From Plantago major (lineage: Eukaryota > Streptophyta > Magnoliopsida > Lamiales > Plantaginaceae): a stretch of DNA of 64,000 bases. Where the stretch lies: positions 93,413 to 157,412 of the forward strand of contig JAIFAC010000165.1 of the NCBI GenBank assembly GCA_026545765.1. Direction: 5' to 3'. Under the pieces are notes generated by a model that saw nothing but the letters and a program-made list of their open reading frames with translations, was not told the origin of the DNA and did not search any database. Made by a program: the position numbers and the translations under genes. Shown in pieces: positions 1 to 12,514 of the stretch (positions are counted from its first letter, which is position 1; each line of letters starts with the position of its first letter).

Positions 1-1373
1 AGCTTGTCTGGAAATGTAGCTGTACTGTACGATGCTATACAGCACAAGAATCTAAAAAGTGTAGAAATCAACACACACATACCATTTGCAAGGTTCAATG
101 TTTGGGTTCTTTTTGCTGAGATCGAGATATTTTTGGGTCTAAACCGATGAATGATCTATTTGTTACTACTAAAATTTAATTGAATTATGATTTGTGTTTG
201 TTAGTATAAAATTACAATTTTACAAGTTTGAATAGTGAGTTGTATTGAGTGTTGATTTCAATTAAACTTGTACACCTTAAAAGTTCATTAAAATTATAAA
301 GGGAAACTCAATTAAAATGGAATCTGAAGCAAACAGCCTATCAAATTACTAACGAAGTTGTGATAAATTTTAATGTCTTGTTACATTATCCTTGGATTTA
401 AGTTTTATCAAATTACTACTTAAGCTTTAAGATCTACTCCCTCCAAGGTCATAACTTCATTCGTACACCTAAAGTTGAACTGCACCCACACTGACAGCCT
501 CCGTCGGGGACAATTTCACATTAACTTTTAGGATCTATTAAATGAGAACCAAATATTTTTTCTTGTACTCTAAACACTTTTTAAATAAAATAATATACAG
601 TAGTTGATTGTGGTTTATAATTTGTTACTATTGAAGTAGTAATTAGTAAGTTTTCCACCAAACCTTTTGAATATTTTATTATTATAATAATAGGAGGATT
701 TATCGAAAATGGAAATTAAAAACTTCGTTTAAGACGTCAAAAATTGAAAAACTGGAACATTGTCCCGGAGCAGTATAAGTAGACGATGAATTTGCTAAAC
801 CATGCAAGTACTTACCATCGGGTGTGTGATTAAGAGTAAAGATTAGCTGGCATCAATAATTGGCAGCTACATGTGAGTGCTTTCAGCACGTAACAATCTT
901 TAATGTTTTAATCAATCATAATTTCACTAATTTCCTTCGCCACCGACACCTAAGTAAAGGACTCATAAAACAACCTTCACTTCTAAAAAAGAATGAACCA
1001 CATTTCTCATGAGACAGACAACTTGTGAAATCTTAGATCCAGTTTTCAACTTCTAGTAGTAAAAGATTAACTGGATTAAGAAGCAACGTCCATGACTGGA
1101 ACAGGCAATTTTGCATCATGATCATGAAGATACCATCTTCCTTGAATCAGCTGTTCACAATCGAACACTGCTTAAAACACAAAAACCTATATATCAGAAC
1201 AACAGGACAGGAGAATCATAAACCGGAGAAGGCCTCTTTTGCTTGCATTATTAATACATGCAAGAGGAGAACTCAATCATGAGGTTTACGATTCATAATT
1301 TACTAAACTCCTAAGCACCCTTTCATCATCATGCATTTTTATTCTGAATTAAGATTTATGCGAGTCACCAAAT
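1..1373. other. AT-rich intergenic DNA downstream of MTA
   Basis: No open reading frame with recognisable content lies here. The part nearest 1374 is presumably the MTA 3' UTR. An isolated CTCCCTCC motif near 434-442 resembles a Stowaway MITE terminus, but no partner terminus is visible. Nothing else can be supported. Confidence 0.5.
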
Positions 1374-4300
1374 TTAGCTTCTCATCTCTATATCGGTGCT
1401 TGTTGCTTTCAGGTCTGCTTGACCTGTGGGTTCCATGAACTGGGCTGAAGATGATTTCGTCTCACCTTCAGTAAATGGATTTTTCGAGGGAGGAGATGGG
1501 GCAGGACGGTCCATTTCCATGGCAGTGGATCTAGGCGGTGAAGAGGGCTGCACCTCCACATCAGGGTAAGCCGCCTTGAATCTCGCTCTTAGCCCTTCAT
1601 CCACCAACCTTACCCCTTGCAACTGATTACCTAGTGATAACCACCTGAACCAAAAACCATCATTTATTAGATTATTCAGAAAGAAAAAAAGGATTGAACT
1701 TAGCATGAGTACATTAGTATTGCATAACATCAGAGAAGAATGCAGTTGGGGCAGAGCAACATTCACACTCATGGACGGACAAAGGATTCTTGAGACTTGA
1801 AGTATCAAGAACGTTTATCCACCCCCTGGAACATGCTGATTCAATAAGCTCTCCCCGGTCTCCCGTACTACACCAAAAGGGTAGGAGGTTTTCTTAACCA
1901 ATTTTCCCACAACATCTTGATCTCTAAAAATTGCATTTGCCTTCCATGAAATACACAGTTGAAACAATAAACATGATGTTCTTGTGAATACAAGTAAACA
2001 TCAAGGATCTGAGTTTTTTAAAAAAATCAGCTATATGGATGGGAAGTTCTTGATTCCAATAGATATTAAATAAGCTTAGTAGAACTAGATGTGCATTCAA
2101 ATAACCTTCAGTCATGGCAGTCATGCACAGTAATGAACAGAAAATGCCCTTCCATTAGATAACAACACTAATAAACGCTTTCCAGTTTCTTGGCGAGCAC
2201 ACATAATTTCCTACTGTAAAATTATCATCATAGGTCGGTTACTCCAACACTCATTAAGTATGCCATAAAGATTAACTTCATGCAGGGGACCCATAAAATC
2301 TGATATGAAATCAAGAGAGCATACCCAGCCTGTACATTGTGCATCCTTGCAAACAATTCCAGCTTTCGTGTCCGAGGACTAATCCTTTCCAGCATTGCAT
2401 ACATCTACAACATATCATGAAACTATACAAGTTATACATTAAAATTTAAAAGTAGCCAGAGCTTTCCAATTAAATGCAGCAAAGAGTTGGCATGATGCCT
2501 AGAACTATAGCGAGCACACAAACAAAAGTAGCCATCGTATGGATAAGTGGGATTGCAGCACCATTAGTCGGCAGAGCCTGACTTACCTCATCCGGCTTCC
2601 GGCTAGTTTCCCGAACCTCAGCAACTATGACATCAGTGTCAATATTTCTATTGACTTCAGGGTTGCCCTTTACTCCGACAAGACAGTGCTCCTTGCTGTG
2701 GTTTAGCCAATGGCCTGTGCGACCTGTTCTGATGATACGCTGAAGTTGATTGGTCTTCACCCAGATGATTTCTTCTACACGCTTGTAACCCCAAAGTTCC
2801 AAACTAAAAACAATAAACAAAATTAATAAATCTAGTGTGAGAGTTCAGAGAATAACAAACCCAACAGTTGTGGTCCATTATCAACACGGTGTGCAAGCCG
2901 AAGATCATTACATTATGGAACACTCCCACATTTTTTATTTTACGCATGATAAGAACTTTCACTTGCAATATCATGGATTACATATCATACTAAAAATATC
3001 ACTGATTGCAATACATATAAGGTCAGATCATTCTTCCCACAGTAAAAATGCAGCGTGTGAGTGTACGATTAAAGTAAATCATCTGATAATATAGCATACA
3101 ACATTTCCATAAATGGAGTTTTTAGCATAATAAGACCTTTCAATTGGCATAGAAATATCTCACAGTAATACAACTATTGAATGATCCTTCCATAGTGAAG
3201 ATGCAGTAGTGTGCTAATGTTTGATTGCGCATTTGATTATCCAGAGTCCGGAGCGCATGAAAACAGAGACCTTCAAGCAATGCTATTAGGACTAATATAA
3301 CTGGAGTACTCAGTTATATGATTATGTATATTGAGTTCAATAGAGGGATCGATAAAAGTTGAGGCTTACCACTCACGCCCGAGCTCCATTGCACGTCCTG
3401 TGACCCATAGAAATATCAGGCCATCAGACTGTAGTGCAGGAACATTGAGAGTGCGCATTTCATCATCAGCCATGGTTCCATAAGGCAATTCCATGTGAAT
3501 ATCCCACGGTGGATCTGCCATTATTACTCCAAACTGTCCTAAAATGTCCACTCTGAATGAACGTATATCACAATTAATCCACTGAGGTTCTCCGAGCTCT
3601 ACTTCTGAGCAATAGTGGGCACTAAGCTTCAAGGGCTTTGATGGAGTTATAGCTTGCCCCATCATCATAGGTGATATATCAGGAGTTGAGTCTAGCTCAT
3701 AATGGACATACTTGCAAGTCTAACATTGGGGGCAAGAATCAGTTTCTAAATTTTTGGGAATAAAAAAGTATGCTATATCAATAGGTATTGAAGGAATAAG
3801 ATATGCGTACCTTCATGTGACGGCACGTGTCCAGAAATGAGCAATCTCCCAAATTCATATCTGTATGTGCTGCAATTATGCGTCGAAAATGAACCTGCAT
3901 CAATTCAAACGCACATTATGTCCAAGTACATTCATGTAGTTCTGCAAATCCTTGTTGCATTTACGTTAAAAAGAAAGAGGGGGTTGGGGGGGGGGGGGGG
4001 GGGGGACATTTTCTGACTTTGCAATTATTCCGCGACATACTTATGGATTGAATCTTAAATGTTAATAAATACAGAGGTTGGCGTTCGATTATGAGAGATG
4101 AGACTGGCCCTAAACTATCCTTTCCACAAGCAATATAGGAGGAAGCCTGATGTCGGCAATCTTCTTTTGTCAACGCTAAACAGTATTCTTTCACTTGAGA
4201 GCCACCTTTGCTTTTGAACTAATACAAATATATTGCAACAATTGTTAGATTAACAATACAAGTCTTGTCAAACAAAAGGCAGTTGGAAGAATGAGCAGAT

Positions 4301-6257
4301 TCAACATTAAGTCCATAATTGTCAATGACTCAGAACTAGAAAATGCAATGAGAAGTTAACTACATTCCTAAATGTCACAAAAAATTATTGCATTCTGGAA
4401 ACTGACAATAAAATGGATTCTTGAAAATATGATGTGGGCATCTATTAAGAAGGCCGAAACAATGATTCTATTTAAAAGATCAGGACTTCAGGAGCTCTTT
4501 CTGAAGAATTAGAAGCCCCTACTATAAAGTCTAATAACGTGAATGTTGCTCCTATGTACACTATAGCCAATAGAATATGCTAATACTACTCAGAATCCCA
4601 CCTCTCCAGGAGAAAGAGGAAACACGAGCTGGTGAACCATCTTTTGCATCCTCAAGAGGTCAAAGCTTATAAATACTTGGTATATATTATCTTAAGAATT
4701 CTGAATGTAGCAAGAATTAATTAACAGCAAAGTAGACATTAATGATTAAACACTACATGATATCTTAATTTATGCCCAACATGACACCACAATCAACTTA
4801 TGGGAATCATGAGTATCTTGAAACACAATAGGCGCATCTTAAATAATGCAATAAACTCTAGAGACACAGAATCAGTAGTAGCAACAGCATGTATAGTAAC
4901 AAAATTCCAAAAGAAAAGAGAATTAAAGAAATTGAGGAACACATTTCCTCAGGAGGGAGATGAGAGAAGAAATCAGCACATATTTACATCCAGAAGATGT
5001 TAAATATATGACTTCTAAGCGACAAGAAAAAAGACTAATTTAACGACCTTAAAACTGGATTCTGAAATAATCTAAATGCACGACAAGCAGCATATCTGAT
5101 TGTCATACGCCAATAGATATGCATAATATGATGACAATAAGGCGAAAAACATAATCATATAAAGACCAGCAGCTGTCACAAAATCACATACTTTAGCAGC
5201 CACAGCAGTTTCCTTGGCAGTAGGCCTGTGGATGAGATCCAAAAGCTCCTCACCGGTTTTTGACTTCTGCAGCTCCTTAAAACTTTTCTTATTCAGCAAA
5301 GCCTCTACATCTTTCAAATCATCCTCCTCAGTCCTAACTTGACGAAGAGAATTAGTCCCTCCACCTTGAAACCCACCCATCTGCGGATGCCTGTGCATAG
5401 GGGTGGCACGCCCCACCTCTAGGCACCCCCATCATTCCCATTCCCCTCGGTCCACCACCACCCCCCCTGGGTCCCACCATCATCCAAGCATCCTGCATTC
5501 CCCTCCCGACACCAAAACCCGTACTCTCCCCACTCTTCTTCCCATAACCACTCCTATTACTCTCATCATTCAACTGCTTGGTCTCAGGCAACTCTTTCAA
5601 AAGCTTAGTCCTATCAATTTTCATAACTGTAATCCTCGATTTCCCACTAACCACAAACTCCTCCAGCTCCACACCACCATTATCCTCCGCAATCGACCTC
5701 AAAGCCATCTCCACCGCCACAATCGACCCCGAGTCACCTCCCAATTCCCTCAACGCCTCCTTCTCCACCAACGTAGAAGAAGAATCATTCTCCAGCTTCC
5801 TCAACACGGTGAGCGAATCTATCGGAATAAACGGAACCCTCTCAATCAAACACACAGCCACCATCGACCTCACAACAGATAGCGAACCCCCACTCTCCTC
5901 CATCAACGCCTTCTCATCCCCTTTCGACTGGCCATTCTCAACCGGAGCCGAATTGGCCGGTTTAGAATCGTCATCCAAGGACAATTTGGGGAGGTTGGAT
6001 CTGGTTAAAATGGGAGGCGGTTGGGATGGGAGAATGTTGGAGAGAGGCGTGTAGGGCTTGTTGGTGATTGTGGAGAGAGCTTTGAGAGAAATGTCGAGAG
6101 ATGAGACGAGTGATGGGGATAGGGTTCGAAGGGAAGCGATGAGGTCTAATTGCGTAGAGTGGAGGGTATCAACTCGATTTTCTAGGCGGAGCTTCTTCGC
6201 CTTGATTGATGTGAGTGCGTCTTCGTTAGCTTCTGCGAGTGAAGACTGAGCCTCCAT
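1374..6257 (-). CDS. MTA: MTA, METTL3-type mRNA N6-adenosine methyltransferase catalytic subunit
   Basis: Nuclear catalytic subunit of the m6A writer, which methylates adenosine in mRNA using S-adenosylmethionine together with MTB/METTL14. Coding exons on the minus strand: 6257-5192, 4218-4120, 3894-3811, 3719-3370, 2803-2587, 2404-2325 and 1644-1374, giving about 720 residues; Arabidopsis MTA is about 685. The N-terminus (about 1-60) is helical. A Gly/Arg/Met-rich linker follows, then the Cys/His zinc-finger region ([24 protein letters not shown]) across exons 2-4. The MT-A70 domain has the catalytic DPPW motif near residue 485. Downstream signature stretches include [17 protein letters not shown] and [11 protein letters not shown]. 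The start ATG at 6257 opens the long conserved N-terminal frame. Two oddities: a +1 frame break in exon 1 around 5411-5414 (a four-G run in the coding sense), and a GA instead of GT donor after exon 2. Identity is certain; exact exon-1 sequence is not. Confidence 0.95.
3986..4005 (+). repeat. 20-base poly(G) tract in an MTA intron
   Basis: An unbroken run of 20 G, preceded by GGGGG and TT, lies in the MTA intron between exons 2 and 3. On the transcribed (minus) sense it is poly(C) in the pre-mRNA, and G4-prone on the DNA plus strand. Its length in the assembly is unreliable because long homopolymers are often miscounted. Confidence 0.9.
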
Positions 6258-7032
6258 TGTTGTTGTTGTTGTTCTAGGTTTGCAGCTTAATCAGCTCAAT
6301 CAGTAGTCTAGTACAAGATTGATTGTTCGTCAGCTAAATAAGCGCAATAGTAGTAGAGGTATCGCGTAAGTATACAGAGAAATTGTTTCCGTAAGTAGGG
6401 AAATGCCGATAGGGTTCTGCAAGGTTTTGGGGATTTAGGGCTCTGTTCCTGTTTCTTTTTCCCAATTGAAGACGATGAAGATCACTATTGACTAGTGAAG
6501 AAGATCGGCCAGAAAAAGCTCCTGTATTTTTTTTCAAGGACTTTAACTTTCTAATGTTTGCTTATAGGACCATTTTGGATTACGGGACTAAAATTGACAC
6601 AATTTATAGAAAGTCTTGCGAGGGAAATGTATGTGAAATTTTTGAAATTACTGATTTTTCTGAATATGAAGAAATACCATATTAATCAAACACAAGTGTT
6701 TGGCATGTTCACAACTAATGTAATGTGGTCTTTCATTTTTTTTAGGAAAATCAGTCTTTCTACGATACTTGCCCGACATATATTAATTGAGAAGACCTGA
6801 GGGACGGACTAATGTTATTAAGTACCAACGTAAAATTTTAATACATATGAGTAATGTTTTACATTTGAACATTATGTTATTTTTTATGTGTATGTATAAC
6901 ACCTACATTTATCTTGCTATAATAATAATGTATGTCGGTCTATTTCATCCTTCTATAGAGATGCTTATTCAGCGGACTCACACAAATTAATATGAGTCTC
7001 TCTCCTGATAACCCACCACTTATAAAAGAACC
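6258..7032. other. MTA 5' region and left flank of the large Copia element
   Basis: The stretch between the MTA start codon and the 5' LTR should include the MTA 5' UTR and promoter. A GTT-rich short repeat (about 6259-6275) lies directly upstream of the ATG. I see no convincing TATA box. Short open frames to about 6990 have no recognisable content. Confidence 0.45.
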
Positions 7033-8428
7033 TGTTAGGAATATCTGTTAGTATTTTGATCACTCATCACATGTTCTTATCTTAGCCAGAAAGGTGATTA
7101 AGTACTCTTGGTTCACTTGAACATTGTAAAAGAGGAAATCACTGAATATGATTAGTTTAGTAAATCTTGTATTAGGATTATAGGTCTATGAGTGTAATTT
7201 TTATTTCCAGAAGACCATGAAGATCAATCCTAGCAATGGAACTTTTCTGAAGATTAGAAGACTGAAGATTGCACAAGGTTTATGAAGACACAAAGGTTTA
7301 GTCTAACTCAGAAAGACTATGTCCTTAATCCTTTCTTAAGTGTATTAACTTACTTTCGAAATATGATTCTGGACATATGACATCATGAGTATGGAGCATG
7401 CAAGCCATCAGAAAGGCTCATGTATCCGTTGAGACTAAAGGACAATGAAACGATTATGCATTAAATGCATCGGCGAAATCTTTATAGCGAACCTCTCTGA
7501 AAAATGAGATAGTGACTTACGGTACATAGTTCAAGATATAAGCGGATATAATTTGATGGAAACTGTGGATATAATTGACGCCTCTCAAATTTATCTATAT
7601 ATATCACACACTTAGATGCTTGAAGAACACACCTTAGAATGCTCTATCTTGAAAACTTAACCTCAAGCAAAGTATTCTCTCAAGCACTCTACTACCCTTT
7701 CTGAAAGCCTTCTGTTGCTTGAAGAATCACTAGTAGTTCTAAGTTGTCATGAACCTTAACAAGAGATTGTTATTCGTGAAAGAGTTGAACTATCAGATAC
7801 CCTTTACGAAGCTCATTCTCGAATGGACATCGATTACTTGGGTCGATAAAGAGCGGTGTCATCCATTTGAACAAGTGTATTAAGTAGTCTGTTCTATTAG
7901 GCTCTCTGAAAACATAAGCTGAAAAGTTATCTGAGAAGCCTCTCGACAAACCTTATAACCAACACCATCAGGCGTGGAGTAGAGGAAGTACTTGATTTGG
8001 GAAATCGGGGAATAACTCGAGGTTATCTGAGTAGAGAAGTACTTAGCTCTAGGAGTGAGGAAATAACTTCGGGGAACATTTGGTTGGGAACCATTTGTTT
8101 AGGAATCTTAGAATAGGATTATTTTAAGGTGAACTCAATTATCTGTTCTAGTGAATTCTAGGTCTCAGAAAGGCCGAAGTGGATTAGTTGGAGGATTATG
8201 CCACCTCCAGATACCACTATACTTGCTGTGTCATTCACCTTTTTGTATTTACATTTCAGCAAAGCACACACACATACTTATTGTTTCTACACTTACCTAT
8301 CTTAAAGTCTTCCGCGCTCTGAATTTAAATATCAGAAACCCCAGTTTACGAAGCTATGTTATCGAAAAAATTTTTAAAATACTATTCACCCCCCTCTAGT
8401 CTTTTACTTTGCGTTATACGGACCAACA
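7033..8428 (+). repeat. 5' LTR of the large Copia element
   Basis: Begins TGTTAGGAATATC and ends ...CCAACA just before the primer site. It aligns along its whole length with 22085-23446. Differences between the two copies concentrate at CAG and CTG trinucleotides rather than being scattered C-to-T changes. Confidence 0.92.
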
Positions 8429-8430
8429 AG

Positions 8431-8442
8431 TGGTATCGGGCG
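8431..8442 (+). other. Primer binding site, tRNA-iMet type
   Basis: TGGTATC followed by GGGCGG lies two bases after the LTR end. The plant initiator-Met primer site is TGGTATCAGAGC, so the first seven bases match exactly. The next bases read CGG where CAG is expected, the same substitution class seen throughout this element. Confidence 0.85.
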
Positions 8443-8499
8443 GGGAGGTTCTACAAGCCTTACGCTTGAACCTAGATCCCCGAGATAGGTGAAGGAACT

Positions 8500-11400
8500 T
8501 TGTCCCTTCGAGGACTATATAATTTGTGTGTGTTAAGTGTGCGGTATGTCTACGGCGATGCACCCGTTACGAAGCTTGAAAACTACGAGAAATGGAAGAA
8601 CAACATGATTCTCAATCTGGTGGCAATTAGTGTCGATATGATCTATGTCATAAATGAAGGTCCTATCAAAATCAGACAAGTCAAACAAGTTACCAAGGTG
8701 TGCGATGGAAGAAAAGCCTCATCTGAGGAAGATGGAAGCGAGGATCACGGTGCTAGTGATAGTGGTCGTGTTGCTCGTGGAAGCATTTTGTATGAAGGCA
8801 AGCGAAGAGCTACGGACATCTGAAGATGCGAGAGACCTGATTGGATGGTCGAGCTCGTAATATCATCATCGGATCGACACTGAGCACATACGATTGTAAG
8901 TTGTGGGGTGCTAAAGCGGCGAAAGTTGCACAGCGATTGATTGAAGAAATGCATGCGGGCCGAAAACCGAGAAAACAAGTTCGAAGTTCTTAAATTGAAG
9001 TTCCAAAACTTCAAACAAGGTCCCACTGAAACTCTGGAAGAACTTGATTTCAGGTTTACTACACTTATGAGTGATATGGCTGCATTTGGTGAAAGCAACA
9101 GATACTCCCAGCCAGAAAAGATTAAGACTAGGGTGAATTTCATCCAGTATCCTTTTAGATGTTCTAATTACACTTGGGTACCAGTTAGATCAACAATAAC
9201 ATGCAAATCCTGATCGATATAAATCAATTACATGTAGGTCCACGAATTTGACTTTTGGCGAATTAAAACCAGGAAAAGTCATTTTTACCCCTGCTTAAAT
9301 ATCAACTTTTAGTTTTAGCCAAACAGGCTTAACTTATTGATGACGTGTGGACTTGGATGTAATTGATTTTTTTACATATAATTTATATTTAAACCTATTA
9401 TTAATTAACTTGTATATTAAGATACCTTAATTAGTGGTTGTATGTAAATGTTCAGGAGGGCCCCATTTTGATTTTTAAACATTTTGGAGGTTTAATTTCA
9501 ATTTTCACCTATCAAACATATAAATATAAAAAGGTTGAAGGATAGTTTACAATTTCTAGAACTTCATACTTGTTTTTAAGACTTAATGGCATCTATTTAA
9601 ATAATGAGAACTTCTAAATTACAGTAGTGATTCCCAGGGCTCATCTAATTCTTAAAAGGATAGCCCTTTCAATTTTTAAGACCTCGATTAAGTCCTGTCA
9701 AATCGAATTTTAAAAACTTTGTAAAATTCCAAAATAAAATCATTCTTACGATTAGGAGGGCATGGAGAGATCCAATCATGATTGCTCTTCCTATTCTTCC
9801 TATTTCAAATAATAATATTTATAATTTATTAATTTTATTTAACTTTATTGGAAACTCCATGGATGAACTTCCATGGCGAAACCTGGAAGCTCAGTGAGCT
9901 TCCATGAGCGTCGAAAGGATAAAAAATTAAAAATTTAAAATTGAAAATATGGGTTAATTGATCTGTATTTTTATTTTTTTCATTAATTTTTAAACACATT
10001 TATGTTTTTTTGTAATTTTAATTTTCAATGCCTTTTAGGTTATCAATTATTTTTCAATACCTTTTTAAAATAATTTTTTCTGTTATTTATTTATTTTTGT
10101 AATTTATTATTTTTAAATTATTTTTTAGTTTTTATTTATTTTCATAATTGATAAAATTTTAAATTATTAATTAGTTTATATTTATTTTTCACTCACATAT
10201 CTCTAACAAATCACTTTCACCTTCCTAGAATGGATGGAGCTTCCATGGAAGTGAAAGGAAACATGTGCTAATTAATGTTATATTATTTTCAAATTTGTTT
10301 ATATTTTTATTTTATTTTTCATAATTTTTTATTTTATAAACATTTTATGTCATTATTTATTTTCAATTTTATTTAGTAATTTCTTTTTATTTCTTAAAAT
10401 CATTTTCTATTTTATCCAAAAAATTATTTTATATTATTTATTTATTTTCATATTTTTTAAATAACTTTTCTAATTTTATTTATTTTTCAAAAAATATTTT
10501 AAAATATTTTTTCTGTTTTTATTATTGTTCATAATTTTTATTCAACCTAAATTATTTTTCCATTATTTATTTATTTTTGGACATTATTGTGTATTAAAAT
10601 CGAAAAGGAGTAAAATAAACTAAGGACACATTTGTTTGTCCACTAAGGAATTTCAACTTATAAGTTAATTGACAAAAATCGACTTTTGAACTTAAATGTA
10701 ATTGTTGAAGTAGCTGGTCTTGAATCTGATGTCACTTATCTAACGAGGAGGGTATATGTAATAACCATTAAGGTAATGTCATAAGTCTCAATCCTGTTGG
10801 GAGCACACTAAGTTCTTTTATTTCAACGAGGATGCGAATATTACTCGATGAGCTCTTCTCTCATCTTGCTACTGTAGACTATGAGACAACTCAGAGAGAA
10901 CAAACAGCTGAAAAGTTGCAAAGTGCTGCTCTAGTTTCTCAAGGTACTTCTGAAAAGAAGGATACCAAAGATGCATCTGAAGAAAATGCTCTTGTAGTAA
11001 GACACATGAAGAAATTTGTGGTCGAGATTGAGAGAAGAAAAGCTAAAGAAAAGTGAAAAAGCATCTTGGCCCGAACTATCATTCAAGAACATCTGAATGA
11101 ACAACTCTCTGAACACCCCATTCGGAAAGGTGTTAATCTTGAAGGCTATGAAATAGGAAATGATATACGCTTCTATTGTCAAAAGCACAGTCGAGAGATT
11201 GTCACCTTTAAACAAGCTCAAGGCAATTGTGACAAGAAGACGGAAGAAATTTCAAGAGAAATCAAAGGGCCTTCTTGTTGAAGAAAGGAAGAAGATTCAA
11301 ATTCAACTTGATGCTCTAGACATTGAGGAGATTAAAGATGGAGATTCGGATGACTCGAACCTACCATCACGGTGTGTGGAATCACCCACGATGTAGTCGA

Positions 11401-12480
11401 CTTTGGCCTTAAGAAGAATGAAATGTGTGGAATTCTTTGAGATTCTTGGTCGGACATCTCGACATTGAAATATGTCTTAATTATGGTTGATGAGGTAACT
11501 AACAATTCACAATTTACATACTATGAGTGATGATGGAATTGAGGATCTGAGTTGGTCGAGAGTGAATTGGATCGTTATGAGAAAGAATTTACGGAAGCAC
11601 AATCAAAACCGAATTCTAGAAATCAAAGAAACTCTTGAAAAGAGGTTTACGAGCTAACAGTGTCTGAGAACAAGAACCTTTGAAATAGCCTTTACGAAGC
11701 TCAGATATCTGAGAATGAAAATTCTCACAAACTAGCCTTGGATGAACTTAATAAGAAAATGATAAAGCTGCTTTCTGAGAATGAAGAACTCAGAAAGAAA
11801 GAGCTATCCTTCAAATCTTATGCAAAGGCTAGTGACACTCTCAACGAGGTTCGATCTATCTGAGAGATCCCTCTGAGAAAGGTGGACTTGGACTTGATGA
11901 ACAATCAAGTAATTAATCTCCTCTGAAGAAGAGTGATGAAAGGTTGACCTTTGTAAAAAGTCAACAAAATGATTCTTCAAACACCTATAGCATTGGTCAG
12001 AAAGCTAGGGTAGTTAACAAAGGAAAAGGAATTGCAACCCAGCCTTTTAAAGAACAACAAGTTCACAAGAAACATGTGGATAAGGTTTACGAAAGAAACT
12101 GACCTCGATATGCAACCATCCACATTGTTGCATTACTAGGAAGGAAGAATTCTTTGGAATAGGCAAATTCTCTCTTGAACCATTTATGAAAATAAAGATG
12201 GTGCGAGAAACTAGTAAAACTTCAAGCGCATTGAGAAAGCGAAAGGTGTTCGGCGGCATTGGCTATCGTGCTATAGGAAAGGTCATACGCAACAATATAA
12301 GGAAGGACAAGAACAACTGGCATAAGGCGATATTGCGTAGCAATAAGCGAAGTGGAAGAAATCTCAAGCCTTTGAAAAAGCTGAATGCGAGCTAGAAGGA
12401 ACACGGCGGAAAGGCTAAGTTCTTTGAAAAGCAACCCCGAAACCGAGGTCCGAAGCACCAAAAGAAACACCTAGAAACAC
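8500..12480 (+). pseudogene. gag of the large Copia element, frameshifted and interrupted
   Basis: Gag-like peptides appear in order but in shifting frames: KLENYEKWKNNMILNL near 8570-8620, then NKFEVLKLKFQNFKQGPTET and LEELDFRFTTLMSDM at about 8970-9090. After a gap of about 1.7 kb, LLDELFSHLATVDYETT continues at about 10840. Charged, coiled-coil-like sequence and a degenerate zinc-knuckle-like Cys/His patch (near 12090-12130) follow. Gag forms the particle and binds RNA in the cytoplasm. The many frame breaks mean no intact protein can be read here. Several breaks lie at CG dinucleotides that look like corrupted CAG/CTG, so the living element may be less broken than it appears. Confidence 0.75.
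9137..10831. mobile_element. AT-rich insertion interrupting gag
   Basis: Gag similarity stops after the peptide EKIKTRVN (about 9135) and resumes with LLDELFSHLATVDYE at about 10840. Between them is about 1.7 kb of very AT-rich, non-coding DNA. It contains repeated CTTCCATGG-type palindromic motifs near 9858-9906 and 10230-10247. I could not find terminal inverted repeats, LTRs or a target duplication, so the class is unknown. It could be a Helitron or a decayed non-autonomous element. The edges are approximate. Confidence 0.5.
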
Positions 12481-12514
12481 AAGAAGGAAGATTGAGATCA
12501 AAATTGCGATTTTA

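Noticed and set aside
5403..6054. Two plus-strand open frames of about 158 codons over MTA exon 1
   Set aside because: They are antisense shadows of the GC-richer MTA exon. The peptides are low complexity (His/Pro/Ser/Thr) with no family resemblance.
7028..7032. GAACC as a target duplication of the large Copia element, matched to GGAACA near 23441-23446
   Set aside because: The match is imperfect and overlaps the LTR end itself, so it cannot be counted.
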